Assembly: GCA_937961295.1 (NCBI GenBank)
Contig: CALGOK010000143.1
Span: forward strand, 1-21,603
From: an uncultured Gemmatimonadota bacterium
Lineage (GTDB): Bacteria > Gemmatimonadota > Gemmatimonadetes > Gemmatimonadales > GWC2-71-9
DNA: 21,603 bases
Direction of reading: 5' to 3'
The first letter of the stretch is position 1, and each line of letters opens with the position of its first letter. The translations under genes were made by a program, and so were the position numbers. A model generated the notes under the pieces. It made no database searches and was not told the DNA's origin. It saw only the letters and a program-made list of their open reading frames with translations. This document shows positions 6,602 through 13,672 of this stretch, piece after piece.

Positions 6602-8647
6602 ATGACCCTTCTCGGCCAATTCGCGCTGTGGGCCGCGCTCCTGATCGGACTGTGGAGCGCCGGCCTCGCCTTCCTCGCCCGCTGGCAGGATCGCCCCGAG
6701 CTGGCGCTCGCGGTGCGGCGCGGCGCCTACGCGGTGTTCGCCGCGCTGGTGGTGGCCGCGATCGCGCTCTGGAAGGGCATCTTCGCGCACGACTTCAACA
6801 TCGAGTACGTCGCGAGCTACACCTCGCGCAACCTCCCCGAGTACTACCTCGTCTCGGCGTTCTGGGCGGGGCAGAAGGGGTCGCTGCTGTTCTGGGCGGT
6901 GGTGCTGGCGCTGTTCGGCGCGCTGGCGCAGCTGCTCACGGCGCGGCGGTTCCGCGACCTGCTGCCGTACGTGGCGGGCGTCACCAACCTGGTGGCGGCG
7001 TTCTTCGTGGCGGTGATGCTGTTCGGCGACGGTGCGAATCCGTTCGAGCGGCTGTCGTTCACGCCGCCCGACGGGCGCGGGCTCAATCCCCAGCTGCAGA
7101 ACCCGGGGATGATCGCCCACCCGCCGATGCTCTACCTCGGCTACATCTCGCTCACCATCCCGTTCGCCTTCGCGATCGCCGCGCTGGTGGCGCGCAAGCT
7201 CGACGCCGGCTGGATCATCGCCATGCGCAAGTGGGCGCTGGCGAGCTGGCTCTTCCTGTCGATCGGCATCACCATCGGGATGTGGTGGGCGTACCTGGAG
7301 CTCGGCTGGGGCGGCGTGTGGGCGTGGGACCCGGTGGAGAACGCGTCGTTCCACCCTTGGCTCACCCTCACGGCGTTCCTGCACTCGGTGATGATCCAGG
7401 AGAAGCGCGGGATGCTCAAGCGCTGGAACATGGGCCTGATCATCGGCACGTTCCTGCTCAGCATCTTCGGCACCTTCATCACCCGGAGCGGGGTGATCGC
7501 CTCGGTGCACTCGTTCACCCAGTCGAGCGTGGGCTACTTCTTCCTCGGCTTCCTGCTGGTGACCGGGATCCTGTCGTTCACGCTGCTCTACACGCGCTGG
7601 CCGGCGCTGGAGCCCGAGGCGAAGCTCGAGTCGACGATGTCGCGCGAGTCGGCGTTCCTGTTCAACAACCTGGCGCTGGTGGGGATCGCCTTCAGCGTGC
7701 TGTGGGGGACGCTCTTCCCGATCCTGTCGGAGGCGGTGCAGGGGACCAAGATCACCGTCGGCCCGCCGTTCTTCAATCGCGTCAACATCCCGCTGGGGCT
7801 GTTCCTGCTCTTCCTCACCGGCGTGGGGCCGCTGATCGCGTGGCGCAAGGCGTCGTCGCGCAACCTCCAGCGCCAGTTCGTGGGGCCGGTGCTCGGCTTC
7901 GTCGCAGCGCTGATGCTGGCGCTCACGCTCGGGCTCCGCGGCTATCCGCTGATGACCATCGCGCTGTCGGGATTCGTGCTCGCCACCGTGGTGCAGGAGT
8001 TCGGCCGCGGGGTGCGGGCCCGGATGCGGATGCACGCGGAGAACCCGGTCACCGCGCTGGGCCGGCTGATGTCGCGCAACCGGCGCCGCTACGGCGGCTA
8101 CATCGTGCACGTGGGCGTGGTGATCTACTTCGTGGCGTTCACCGGCCTCGCCTTCCAGGAGAAGACCGCGGTGGAGCTGGTCCCCGGCGAGAGCACCACC
8201 ATGCGCTCGCCGATGGGCCACGACCTCACCTTCACCTACCTCGGCACGTCGCAGTTCACCCAGCTCAACCGGGTGGTCTCGGCGGCGACGCTGCAGGTGA
8301 GCCGCGACGGCACGCCGCTCGGCACGGTGGTGTCGGAGAAGCGCCAGCACATCGACTCGTTCGGCCGGCCGACGTTCGAGCCGAGCACCGAGGTGGGGCT
8401 CAAGAGCAGCCTGCAGGAAGACATCTATGTGGTGTACGCCGGCACACCCGACGGCACCGAGCGGGCGCAGTTCTCGCTGATCATCAACCCGCTGGTGAAC
8501 TGGTTCTGGATCGGCGGCGGGGTGCTGGCGCTGGGCGGCCTGCTGGCGATGTGGCCGGGCGGCCCGCAGATCCGCACCCGGCGGAGGCTGCCGAGCGAGC
8601 AGGCGGGATACGCGGTGCCGCTCACCGGGGCGGGGGCGGGTTCGTGA
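6602..8647 (+). CDS. ccmF: Haem lyase CcmF
   Basis: A polytopic membrane protein that attaches haem to apocytochrome c in System I maturation. The 681-residue chain has many hydrophobic segments and the tryptophan-rich WWD haem-handling motif GMWWAYLELGWGGVWAWD from residue 226. Candidate haem-ligand histidines sit where E. coli CcmF has them: His173 in IAHPPMLYLGY, His261 in FLHSVM, His303 in SVHSF and His503 in YIVHVGVV. A large periplasmic domain follows residue 520, and one more membrane helix lies near the end (NPLVNWFWIGGGVLALGGLLAMW). The stop overlaps the next gene's GTG by GTGA, indicating coupling with ccmH. It is somewhat longer than E. coli CcmF (647). Confidence 0.95.
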   Translation: MTLLGQFALWAALLIGLWSAGLAFLARWQDRPELALAVRRGAYAVFAALVVAAIALWKGIFAHDFNIEYVASYTSRNLPEYYLVSAFWAGQKGSLLFWAVVLALFGALAQLLTARRFRDLLPYVAGVTNLVAAFFVAVMLFGDGANPFERLSFTPPDGRGLNPQLQNPGMIAHPPMLYLGYISLTIPFAFAIAALVARKLDAGWIIAMRKWALASWLFLSIGITIGMWWAYLELGWGGVWAWDPVENASFHPWLTLTAFLHSVMIQEKRGMLKRWNMGLIIGTFLLSIFGTFITRSGVIASVHSFTQSSVGYFFLGFLLVTGILSFTLLYTRWPALEPEAKLESTMSRESAFLFNNLALVGIAFSVLWGTLFPILSEAVQGTKITVGPPFFNRVNIPLGLFLLFLTGVGPLIAWRKASSRNLQRQFVGPVLGFVAALMLALTLGLRGYPLMTIALSGFVLATVVQEFGRGVRARMRMHAENPVTALGRLMSRNRRRYGGYIVHVGVVIYFVAFTGLAFQEKTAVELVPGESTTMRSPMGHDLTFTYLGTSQFTQLNRVVSAATLQVSRDGTPLGTVVSEKRQHIDSFGRPTFEPSTEVGLKSSLQEDIYVVYAGTPDGTERAQFSLIINPLVNWFWIGGGVLALGGLLAMWPGGPQIRTRRRLPSEQAGYAVPLTGAGAGS

Positions 8648-9246
8648 TCGATCGTCGCGGAGTGCTGGTTGCCGTCGTTGGCGCGGCGCTGTCGCCGCGC
8701 CCGATGCTGACACAGGCACCGACCCCGGCCGATACGGTCCTGGACGCCGACCCCCTTCGCGAGCCCTGGATGACCGGCCGCCAGCGCGACACGCTCACCG
8801 CGCTCGACAGCGACCCGATCATCGTCGCGCTGGAGCGGCGGCTGCGCTGCACCTGCGGCTGCACGCTCGACATCTACACCTGCCGCACCACCGACTTCAC
8901 CTGCACCTTCTCGCCGGCGCTCCACAAGGAAGTGGTGGCGATGTACCAGGAGGGGAAGTCGCCCGAGGAGATCATCGCGTTCTTCGTGGCGCGCGAGGGC
9001 GAGGCGATCCTGATGGCGCCGCCGCCGGAAGGATTCAACCTCGCCGGCTACGTGGTGCCGGGGCTGGTGATGCTCTCCGGGAGCCTCGCCCTGCTCGCGT
9101 GGCTCTCGCGGCGCCGGCAGGCGGTGGCGGTGACCGAGTCCGCCGCTGCCGCGCCCCAGGGGGCGCGGCCGATCTCGCCCGGCGGCGAACCCGATGAGGC
9201 CCAGAAGGAAGCCCTCCGCCGCGCGCTCGACCAGGTGGAGTCCTGA
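8644..9246 (+). CDS. ccmH: CcmH/CycL-type thiol oxidoreductase subunit, Cys-rich variant
   Basis: A membrane-anchored periplasmic protein that reduces the CxxCH cysteines of apocytochrome c for ligation. The 200-residue protein starts at GTG 8644, overlapping the ccmF stop by 4 bases. Residues 1-25 look like a signal peptide. The family motif LRCxxC appears here as LRCTCGC (Cys69, Cys71, Cys73), followed by Cys80 and Cys87, so the active site has extra cysteines and different spacing from E. coli CcmH. The helical segment LHKEVVAMYQEGKSPEEIIAFFVARE-like region matches the family three-helix fold. A membrane helix lies about 134-152. The tail after it is short, without the TPR domain of fused CcmH proteins. 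Confidence 0.85.
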   Translation: MIDRRGVLVAVVGAALSPRPMLTQAPTPADTVLDADPLREPWMTGRQRDTLTALDSDPIIVALERRLRCTCGCTLDIYTCRTTDFTCTFSPALHKEVVAMYQEGKSPEEIIAFFVAREGEAILMAPPPEGFNLAGYVVPGLVMLSGSLALLAWLSRRRQAVAVTESAAAAPQGARPISPGGEPDEAQKEALRRALDQVES

Positions 9247-9251
9247 GTCCG

Positions 9252-9344
9252 ATGCGCGGTCCGCTCGCCTCCGAACGCCCCGCTGCCGCGCCGCGTGCGG
9301 CGCGGTCGATCGCCGACGATATCGAATCCCGAGGCCGGTCCTGA
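9252..9344 (+). CDS. Possible 30-residue coupling peptide between ccmH and the zinc-ribbon gene
   Basis: ATG 9252 opens a 30-codon frame that exactly bridges the gap between ccmH and the next gene, ending in TGA at 9342-9344 that overlaps the next ATG (TGATG). The peptide is Arg/Ala-rich and resembles nothing I know. A GGAG at 9237-9240 is 11 bases upstream. It may act only in translational coupling, or be chance. Low confidence. Confidence 0.2.
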   Translation: MRGPLASERPAAAPRAARSIADDIESRGRS

Positions 9345-9667
9345 TGCTCCTCGAGTCGCTCGCCGCCGGGTTGGTGGCGCTCGGGCTGCTCTGGCTGGTG
9401 GTCCAGCCGATCATCGCGCCCGCAACGGAATCGGCGCCGGTGGTCGAGCCGCCGGAGCCCGAGGAGACCGCGCGCGGCCGCGCGCTGCTGGCGCTCAAGG
9501 AGATCGAGTTCGATCGCGCCACCGGCAAGCTCTCCGATGCCGACTACGCGGAGCTGCAGGCGAGGTACGAGCGCGCGGCGATCGCGACGATGGAGGGGTG
9601 CGGGAAGTGCGGGGGGGCGCTGGGGGAGCAGGATCTGTATTGCGGGGCGTGCGGGGCGAGGCGGTAG
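9344..9667 (+). CDS. Membrane-anchored zinc-ribbon protein with CcmI-like linker
   Basis: A 107-residue protein with three parts. Residues 5-25 form a membrane helix. Residues 40-80 form a charged helical hairpin, RGRALLALKEIEFDRATGKL then SDADYAELQARYE, which resembles the N-terminal cytoplasmic segment of CcmI. The C-terminus is a zinc ribbon with Cys86, Cys89, Cys100 and Cys103 (CGKC and YCGACGARR). It follows ccmE-ccmF-ccmH on the same strand, so a role in cytochrome c maturation is likely. It lacks the TPR domain by which classical CcmI holds the apocytochrome. ATG 9344 is chosen because the anchor begins at once. The match to CcmI is inference from pattern and place. Confidence 0.7.
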   Translation: MLLESLAAGLVALGLLWLVVQPIIAPATESAPVVEPPEPEETARGRALLALKEIEFDRATGKLSDADYAELQARYERAAIATMEGCGKCGGALGEQDLYCGACGARR

Positions 9668-9836
9668 AGCTTTGTCGTTGGTCGTTGGTCATTAGTCGTT
9701 GGTCGTTTGGTGCGTGCCGGGCGCGCAGCCCTGCGCAGCTCCGAAGCTCTCGACGATCTGATCCTCCTGATCGCAATCGAGCCGACCACCCCAACGACCA
9801 ACGACCAACGACTCAGTCCAGCTTCAACTACCGCGA
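9668..9836. other. Convergent intergenic region
   Basis: A 169-base spacer between the end of the ccm run and the end of the lipoprotein gene. It is mostly the inverted heptamer element described separately. No T-rich intrinsic terminator is visible, so the heptamer hairpin is the only candidate for ending transcription from either side. Confidence 0.5.
9674..9812. repeat. Inverted tandem heptamer element (GTCGTTG arms)
   Basis: Five head-to-tail 7-base units lie at 9674-9708: GTCGTTG, GTCGTTG, GTCATTA, GTCGTTG, GTCGTTT. Three units of the reverse complement, CAACGAC, lie at 9792-9812. The 21-base arms 9674-9694 and 9792-9812 pair at 19 positions. The core between the arrays is about 83 bases and shows no heptamer. 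The layout matches the element at 4536-4640 although the heptamer itself is unrelated. Confidence 0.85.
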
Positions 9837-11009
9837 CTACAGGCTCCCCGGCGTCTTCGCCCCCTCGCCCTTGGTCACGAAGTTGGCGGTGCCGGGGGCC
9901 CAGCCCACGATCGACCGCTCCACCGCCAGCCCGATCAGCTCGTCCGCGCCGTGGATGATGTTGCGCACACTCTTGGCGAGTCCGTATGCGGCGTAGGCGC
10001 TCCGCACCCCGGTGATGATCGCCGGGTCGGTCTTGGCGCCGGTGTACTGCTTGTAGAGGTTGTCGACCATCTTGACCACCTCGTTGAGGAACGCCCCGTC
10101 GGTGCGCGGCACGCAGGGCTCGTCGTCGTCCTCCCACGCCACGATCCGCACCACCCCCTTGCTGTTGCGCGCCAGGTACTGGGTGATGTCGGCCTCGGTG
10201 AGCAGCGCCACCTTGCCGCGCCACGACAGCTCGTTGACGTCCCAGGTGTAGGGACCGCCGCCGTGCTGGCCGGTGCAGGCGAGCTGCTCGCTCTCGCCGC
10301 CGATCTCGCCGTAGACATGGATCTCGAACTCGGGCTTTCCCTTGAGCCACGACTCGTGGCTCTCCTCGAAGTCGGTGCCGATGAGGTACAACCCGGCGGG
10401 AGTGCCGACCCAGCCGCCGCCGCCTCCGCTGCCGTCGGCGCATTCGCCGCTGTCGCACATGGCGAACGCCGGCCGGGCGAAGTCGTGCTCCTGCGGCACC
10501 AGCGCGATCACCGGGGTGCTGGGCGGGGTGGTGGCGGAGAGGATGGTGCGGCGGCCGCGCGAATCGAACGCCACCGGCGCCTCGCCGTCGGTGGCGGCGG
10601 TGGCCACCAGGTAGTCGGCGTTTCCCTGCCACGCTGCGCGGTGCGACGGCACCGGCAGGTACACCTCGAGGCCGCGCGCGGCGTCGAGGTCGGCGAGCAG
10701 GTCGCCGAGCGACCCGCCGCTGCTCGCGGCGAGCTCGAGCAGCAGCCGGCTCCCTTCGGCGCGAGCCAGCGCCTGGAACTGCAGCTTCCCCTCCGGCGCG
10801 GTGGACTCGGCGAAGCGCGTCGCGAATTCGTGGCGCAGTCCCTCGTCGGCCAGCGCCACCGCGAGCCGGGCCGCGAGCCGCTCGCGCGCGGCGCTGGCGG
10901 TGGGTGCCGGTGCAGCAGGATCGGCGGGGAGCGTGGCGGTGGGTGGCTGTTCGCCGCAGGCGGCGACGGCCAGTGCCGCGAGCAGCGGCACGAGCAGGGT
11001 GCGGGACAT
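9837..11009 (-). CDS. Predicted lipoprotein, unknown function
   Basis: A 390-residue protein with a lipoprotein signal: positively charged start, hydrophobic core and lipobox AVAAC with the acylated cysteine at residue 18, followed by a Pro/Ala/Thr-rich linker to about residue 40. The rest looks like an extracytoplasmic globular domain. Visible landmarks are YLPVPSHRAAW, a glycine run after CDSGEC (GSGGGGGWVG), and DDDEPCVPRTDGAF; the further cysteines could form disulfides. ATG 11009 is preceded by GGGAGG 5 bases upstream, a good ribosome site. I do not recognise the family. A loose resemblance to DUF3103-type lipoproteins is an untested guess. It stands alone on the minus strand, with a candidate hairpin over its ribosome site and a composite palindrome further upstream. 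Confidence 0.75.
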   Translation of the reverse strand: MSRTLLVPLLAALAVAACGEQPPTATLPADPAAPAPTASAARERLAARLAVALADEGLRHEFATRFAESTAPEGKLQFQALARAEGSRLLLELAASSGGSLGDLLADLDAARGLEVYLPVPSHRAAWQGNADYLVATAATDGEAPVAFDSRGRRTILSATTPPSTPVIALVPQEHDFARPAFAMCDSGECADGSGGGGGWVGTPAGLYLIGTDFEESHESWLKGKPEFEIHVYGEIGGESEQLACTGQHGGGPYTWDVNELSWRGKVALLTEADITQYLARNSKGVVRIVAWEDDDEPCVPRTDGAFLNEVVKMVDNLYKQYTGAKTDPAIITGVRSAYAAYGLAKSVRNIIHGADELIGLAVERSIVGWAPGTANFVTKGEGAKTPGSL

Positions 11010-11017
11010 CGGGTCCT

Positions 11018-11082
11018 CCCGGGATGAATGACCAGTGGCTCGACCGGCGGGTGCCGGACGCGCAGGGAGCATTCATCCGGGG
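11018..11082 (-). promoter_or_regulatory. Inverted repeat overlapping the lipoprotein ribosome site
   Basis: Bases 11018-11030 pair with 11070-11082 at 12 of 13 positions, around a 39-base loop. In the minus-strand transcript the gene-proximal arm touches the GGGAGG ribosome site, so the hairpin could limit translation. As DNA it could equally be an operator. No ligand or regulator can be named. Confidence 0.35.
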
Positions 11083-11137
11083 GACATCGGGATGGGGAGC
11101 GCGGAAGCGCGATCAGGAGCGGGGTGTTGCAGGACGG

Positions 11138-11311
11138 AAGAGAGAAGCGAACAGAGAGAAGCGACTGCGACTGGCGTCATCCCGACCGGCCTGCCCTGAG
11201 CGCAGTCGAAGGGAGCGAGCGCGAAGCGCTCGCGCAGTGGAGGGATCTGCTTTCGGACCGCTTCAGACTCACCACCCGACTCAGCCGCTTCTCTCTGTTC
11301 GCTTCTCTCTT
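11138..11311. repeat. Composite palindromic element, copy 1
   Basis: Two perfect 26-base inverted arms, 11138-11163 and 11286-11311, each built from a duplicated 14-base unit (AGAGAGAAGCGAAC, twice seven bases). They enclose a core at 11176-11254 containing a perfect small hairpin, GCGAGCGC-GAA-GCGCTCGC (11215-11233). Compared with copy 2, the core is identical at 54 of 55 positions except for a clean 24-base insertion at 11190-11213. Translations of such cores (with ARSARAVEGSAF) are a familiar artefact in predicted proteins of GC-rich environmental genomes, which suggests a dispersed repeat family. Confidence 0.85.
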
Positions 11312-11360
11312 GCCCGTGAAGGGCGATAGCTTTCCGGCCAACCCCCTCTCGGAGCGTTCC

Positions 11361-11714
11361 ATGCGATCCCCCCGTCGCGTCCTGTTCCTCGCCGCGCTGC
11401 TGTTCGCCATCACTCCGCCATCGATCCATGCGCAGTCCGCGGCCCGCTTGCGGGTCGGGTTGAGTGGGCCGGCAGTCGAGCAGGGAGCCGTGTTGGGTTT
11501 CCACTCGTCTCGGAGGTCGGGCCCGAACTGGAAGACCGGCGTGGTGATCGGTGTAGGACTGGGAGTCCTCTTCGGCGTCGCGGTCGCAAGCTGGGATGGT
11601 GATGAAGGGAGTCACCGTTCGGCGGGGGATCGTATCTCGAGCGGCCTGCTTGCTGCAGGATTCGTTGCGGTGCCGGCAACCGTCATCTTCGCGCTGCTGT
11701 TCGGGGAGGACTGA
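11361..11714 (+). CDS. Small exported or membrane protein, unknown function
   Basis: A 117-residue protein. Residues 1-24 form a signal peptide with a plausible cleavage after IHAQ. The middle has a glycine-rich hydrophobic segment (TGVVIGVGLGVLFGVAVASW, about 59-78), and a second hydrophobic segment lies near the end (LLAAGFVAVPATVIFALLFG). The two segments could form a helical hairpin in the membrane, as in small glycine-zipper-like proteins. ATG 11361 has GGAG at 11351-11354, 6 bases upstream; longer frames upstream would translate the repeat. I do not recognise the family. It stands alone between two inverted copies of a composite palindromic element and may have been moved with them. Confidence 0.6.
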   Translation: MRSPRRVLFLAALLFAITPPSIHAQSAARLRVGLSGPAVEQGAVLGFHSSRRSGPNWKTGVVIGVGLGVLFGVAVASWDGDEGSHRSAGDRISSGLLAAGFVAVPATVIFALLFGED

Positions 11715-11757
11715 CTTCATCGCCCGGTTCGGCGGGCTGTTCCCGGAGGAAGGACAC

Positions 11758-11902
11758 GAGAGAAGCGAACCGAGAGAAAGCGATGGACTCGGAAGGTGGG
11801 TCTAACGCGACCTGAAAGCGGATCCCTCCACTGCGCGAGCGCTTCGCGCTCGCTCCGGTCGGGATGACGCGTCCCACTCGCTTCTCTCGGTTCGCTTCTC
11901 TC
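11758..11902. repeat. Composite palindromic element, copy 2 (inverted relative to copy 1)
   Basis: The left arm at 11758-11783 and right arm at 11878-11902 are reverse complements apart from one extra A on the left. Each holds a doubled 14-base unit close to that of copy 1. The core at 11814-11868, read on the minus strand, matches the copy 1 core at 54 of 55 positions but lacks its 24-base insertion. The spacer between core and arm is also recognisably related. It sits in the 197-base convergent gap between the small exported protein gene and the ABC permease gene. Confidence 0.85.
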
Positions 11903-11911
11903 TTCTTGGCG

Positions 11912-13672
11912 TTACGCTTCGAGCTGTTCCAGCCTCCGCACGGCTCTCCGCATCGGCACCCAACCGGCCACGACCGCCAGCACCATCGCACCGGTGAACG
12001 CCAGCACGCCGCCCGGGGTGAGCGACGCTCCCTCCCCCTCGCGCAGGGAGCGCAGGTGCTCCACCACCGGCACCGCCTCGAGCACGATGATCCCGCCGAG
12101 CAGCGCCACCGCCAGCAGCATGAACACCAGCCCGCCGAATGAGGTGGGAATCTGCGCCGCGTTCTCGGTATCGTACTGCGGGTAGAGCGTGCCGATGCCG
12201 AGCGCCAGGCCGCCGATGCTGAGCGTGTAGACCACCACCGTGGCGATGCTCACCGCCATCATGAACGGACTCGCCTGCAGGATGGTGTTGGTGGTGATGG
12301 TGAGGATCAGCGCCAGCACCAGGAGCGGCAGCACCCCCACCATGTACTTGCTGCGGAGCATCGCCCGGGGGTCGAGCGGGCTGGAGCGCAGCAGCCAGAG
12401 CTGCCGTCCTTCCAGCGACACGCTCGGGAAGATGAACCGCGCCGCCACCGCGGCGATCACGAAGCCGGCCAGCCCCTGGTTGAGGAAGACGATCAGCGTC
12501 ACCAGGAACACCGGCACCCGCTCGCCGGTGAACAGCGGCAGCGCCCGGATGTTGAACAGGTACACCGCCACCAGCACACCCAGCAGGATCAGCTGGCTCC
12601 ACTGGGTGGAGTCGCGGAAGAAGATCCGGAGGTCCTTGAGGATGAACTCGCGCCGCATCGCCGGGACGCCGGGCATGAACACCCGCGCCAGCCGGCTCCA
12701 CGAGCCGCCGCGCTGGCCGTTGTCGGCGCCCTCCTGCGCCCGGGCGAAGCCGCCGGCATAGAGCCGCTTCTGGAGCGACGCGCCGATCACCACGAACGCC
12801 GCCGCGGTGGTCCAGAGCAGCGCGATCGGCAGCGGATCGCCGACACGCGTGAGCCAGTTCATCACCATCGCGCTCGCCCACTCGCTCGGCAGCAGCGGAT
12901 GGCTCGGCGACTGCAGCACCGCGATGAAGTCCACCAGCGAGCGGAACCCCTCGGGACCCGCCAGCTGCTCGGGGCGGAGCAGGCGGAGCAGCAGCACCAG
13001 CCCGCCGGCCGCCATGATGGTGACCAGTCCCAGCAGGTCGCGGGTGCGCCGCGCCGGGAAGATGTTCACCAGCAGCAGCGTGATCGCCGAGCCCACCACC
13101 GCGGGGATCACGCAGAGCGGGATCAGCGCACCGAGCGCCACGAACGGGAAGAGGATGCCGCCGTTCCACGCGAAGCCGTAGGCGGCCAGCAGCGGCACGG
13201 CGAGCAGCAGCACCATCCAGCTCGAGTGGACGATCGTCTCGCCGAGCTTGGCGAGGTAGAGCCGGCCCCAGTCGAGCGGCGCGGCGGCGAGCAGGTCGAG
13301 GTCGCGCGCGAGGAAGAAGGTCGACAGCGCCGTCACCAGGTTCGACAGCAGCAGGATCGACATGAACGCGAGGAACGCCATGCCGAGCAGCTTGCCGGCG
13401 AGCAGCGGGCCGATCTCCTCGACGCCCTTGAAGTAGGTGACGGTGCGGTAGGCGATGCCGAAGCCGGCCAGCAGGAAGAGCGCGGCGGCGCTCACCAGCA
13501 GCACGCTGCGGCCGCCGCGGCCCTCGCCGTTTCCCTTGCGGAGCCGCGCGATCGCGCTCCGCCACTTGGGGGAGGTGAGCACCGCGAACGACGGCTGCGC
13601 CGGCCGGACCGCCGGGCGCGGCGCCGGCGGCGCAACCACCGCCACGTCGCTCAGGTCAACCGAGGACGGCAT
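11912..13672 (-). CDS. ABC exporter permease, ABC-2 type
   Basis: A 586-residue polytopic membrane protein with a cytoplasmic N-terminus of about 55 residues and roughly a dozen hydrophobic segments in two halves (about 57-300 and 365-580). A soluble loop near 315-360 ends in MRREFILKDLRIFFRD, typical of this kind of exporter half. The second half includes SLEGRQLWLLRSSPLDPRAML, a motif I associate with putative ABC exporter permeases. It should pair with the adjacent ATPase. Its ATG at 13672 lies inside the end of the ATPase gene (17-base overlap), so the two are translationally coupled. The substrate is unknown. The stop TAA at 11912 lies beside the second palindromic element. Confidence 0.85.
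   Translation of the reverse strand: MPSSVDLSDVAVVAPPAPRPAVRPAQPSFAVLTSPKWRSAIARLRKGNGEGRGGRSVLLVSAAALFLLAGFGIAYRTVTYFKGVEEIGPLLAGKLLGMAFLAFMSILLLSNLVTALSTFFLARDLDLLAAAPLDWGRLYLAKLGETIVHSSWMVLLLAVPLLAAYGFAWNGGILFPFVALGALIPLCVIPAVVGSAITLLLVNIFPARRTRDLLGLVTIMAAGGLVLLLRLLRPEQLAGPEGFRSLVDFIAVLQSPSHPLLPSEWASAMVMNWLTRVGDPLPIALLWTTAAAFVVIGASLQKRLYAGGFARAQEGADNGQRGGSWSRLARVFMPGVPAMRREFILKDLRIFFRDSTQWSQLILLGVLVAVYLFNIRALPLFTGERVPVFLVTLIVFLNQGLAGFVIAAVAARFIFPSVSLEGRQLWLLRSSPLDPRAMLRSKYMVGVLPLLVLALILTITTNTILQASPFMMAVSIATVVVYTLSIGGLALGIGTLYPQYDTENAAQIPTSFGGLVFMLLAVALLGGIIVLEAVPVVEHLRSLREGEGASLTPGGVLAFTGAMVLAVVAGWVPMRRAVRRLEQLEA

Larger units (their letters stand above)
11010..11360. other. 351-base divergent intergenic region, mostly repeats
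   Basis: This gap between the lipoprotein gene and the small secreted protein gene holds an inverted repeat near the lipoprotein start (11018-11030 with 11070-11082) and the 174-base composite palindromic element at 11138-11311. Reading frames that cross it translate only repeat sequence. I see no convincing gene. Confidence 0.6.

Noticed and set aside
6458..8719. A 753-codon minus-strand frame
   Set aside because: It is antisense to ccmE/ccmF/ccmH; composition is His/Arg/Glu repeats with no domain.
6628..9246. An 872-codon plus frame ending at the ccmH stop
   Set aside because: Only the last 200 codons are real (ccmH). The first part is an alternate frame of ccmF, and the GTGA junction gives the correct start at 8644.
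9674..9812. Possible CRISPR array
   Set aside because: The units are 7 bases, contiguous and without spacers; no cas genes are present.
11028..11360. Coding frames through the repeat island, including an N-terminal extension of the small exported protein
   Set aside because: They translate the palindromic element (ARSARAVEGSAF type), a known false-gene pattern. The true start at 11361 has a ribosome site and a signal peptide.
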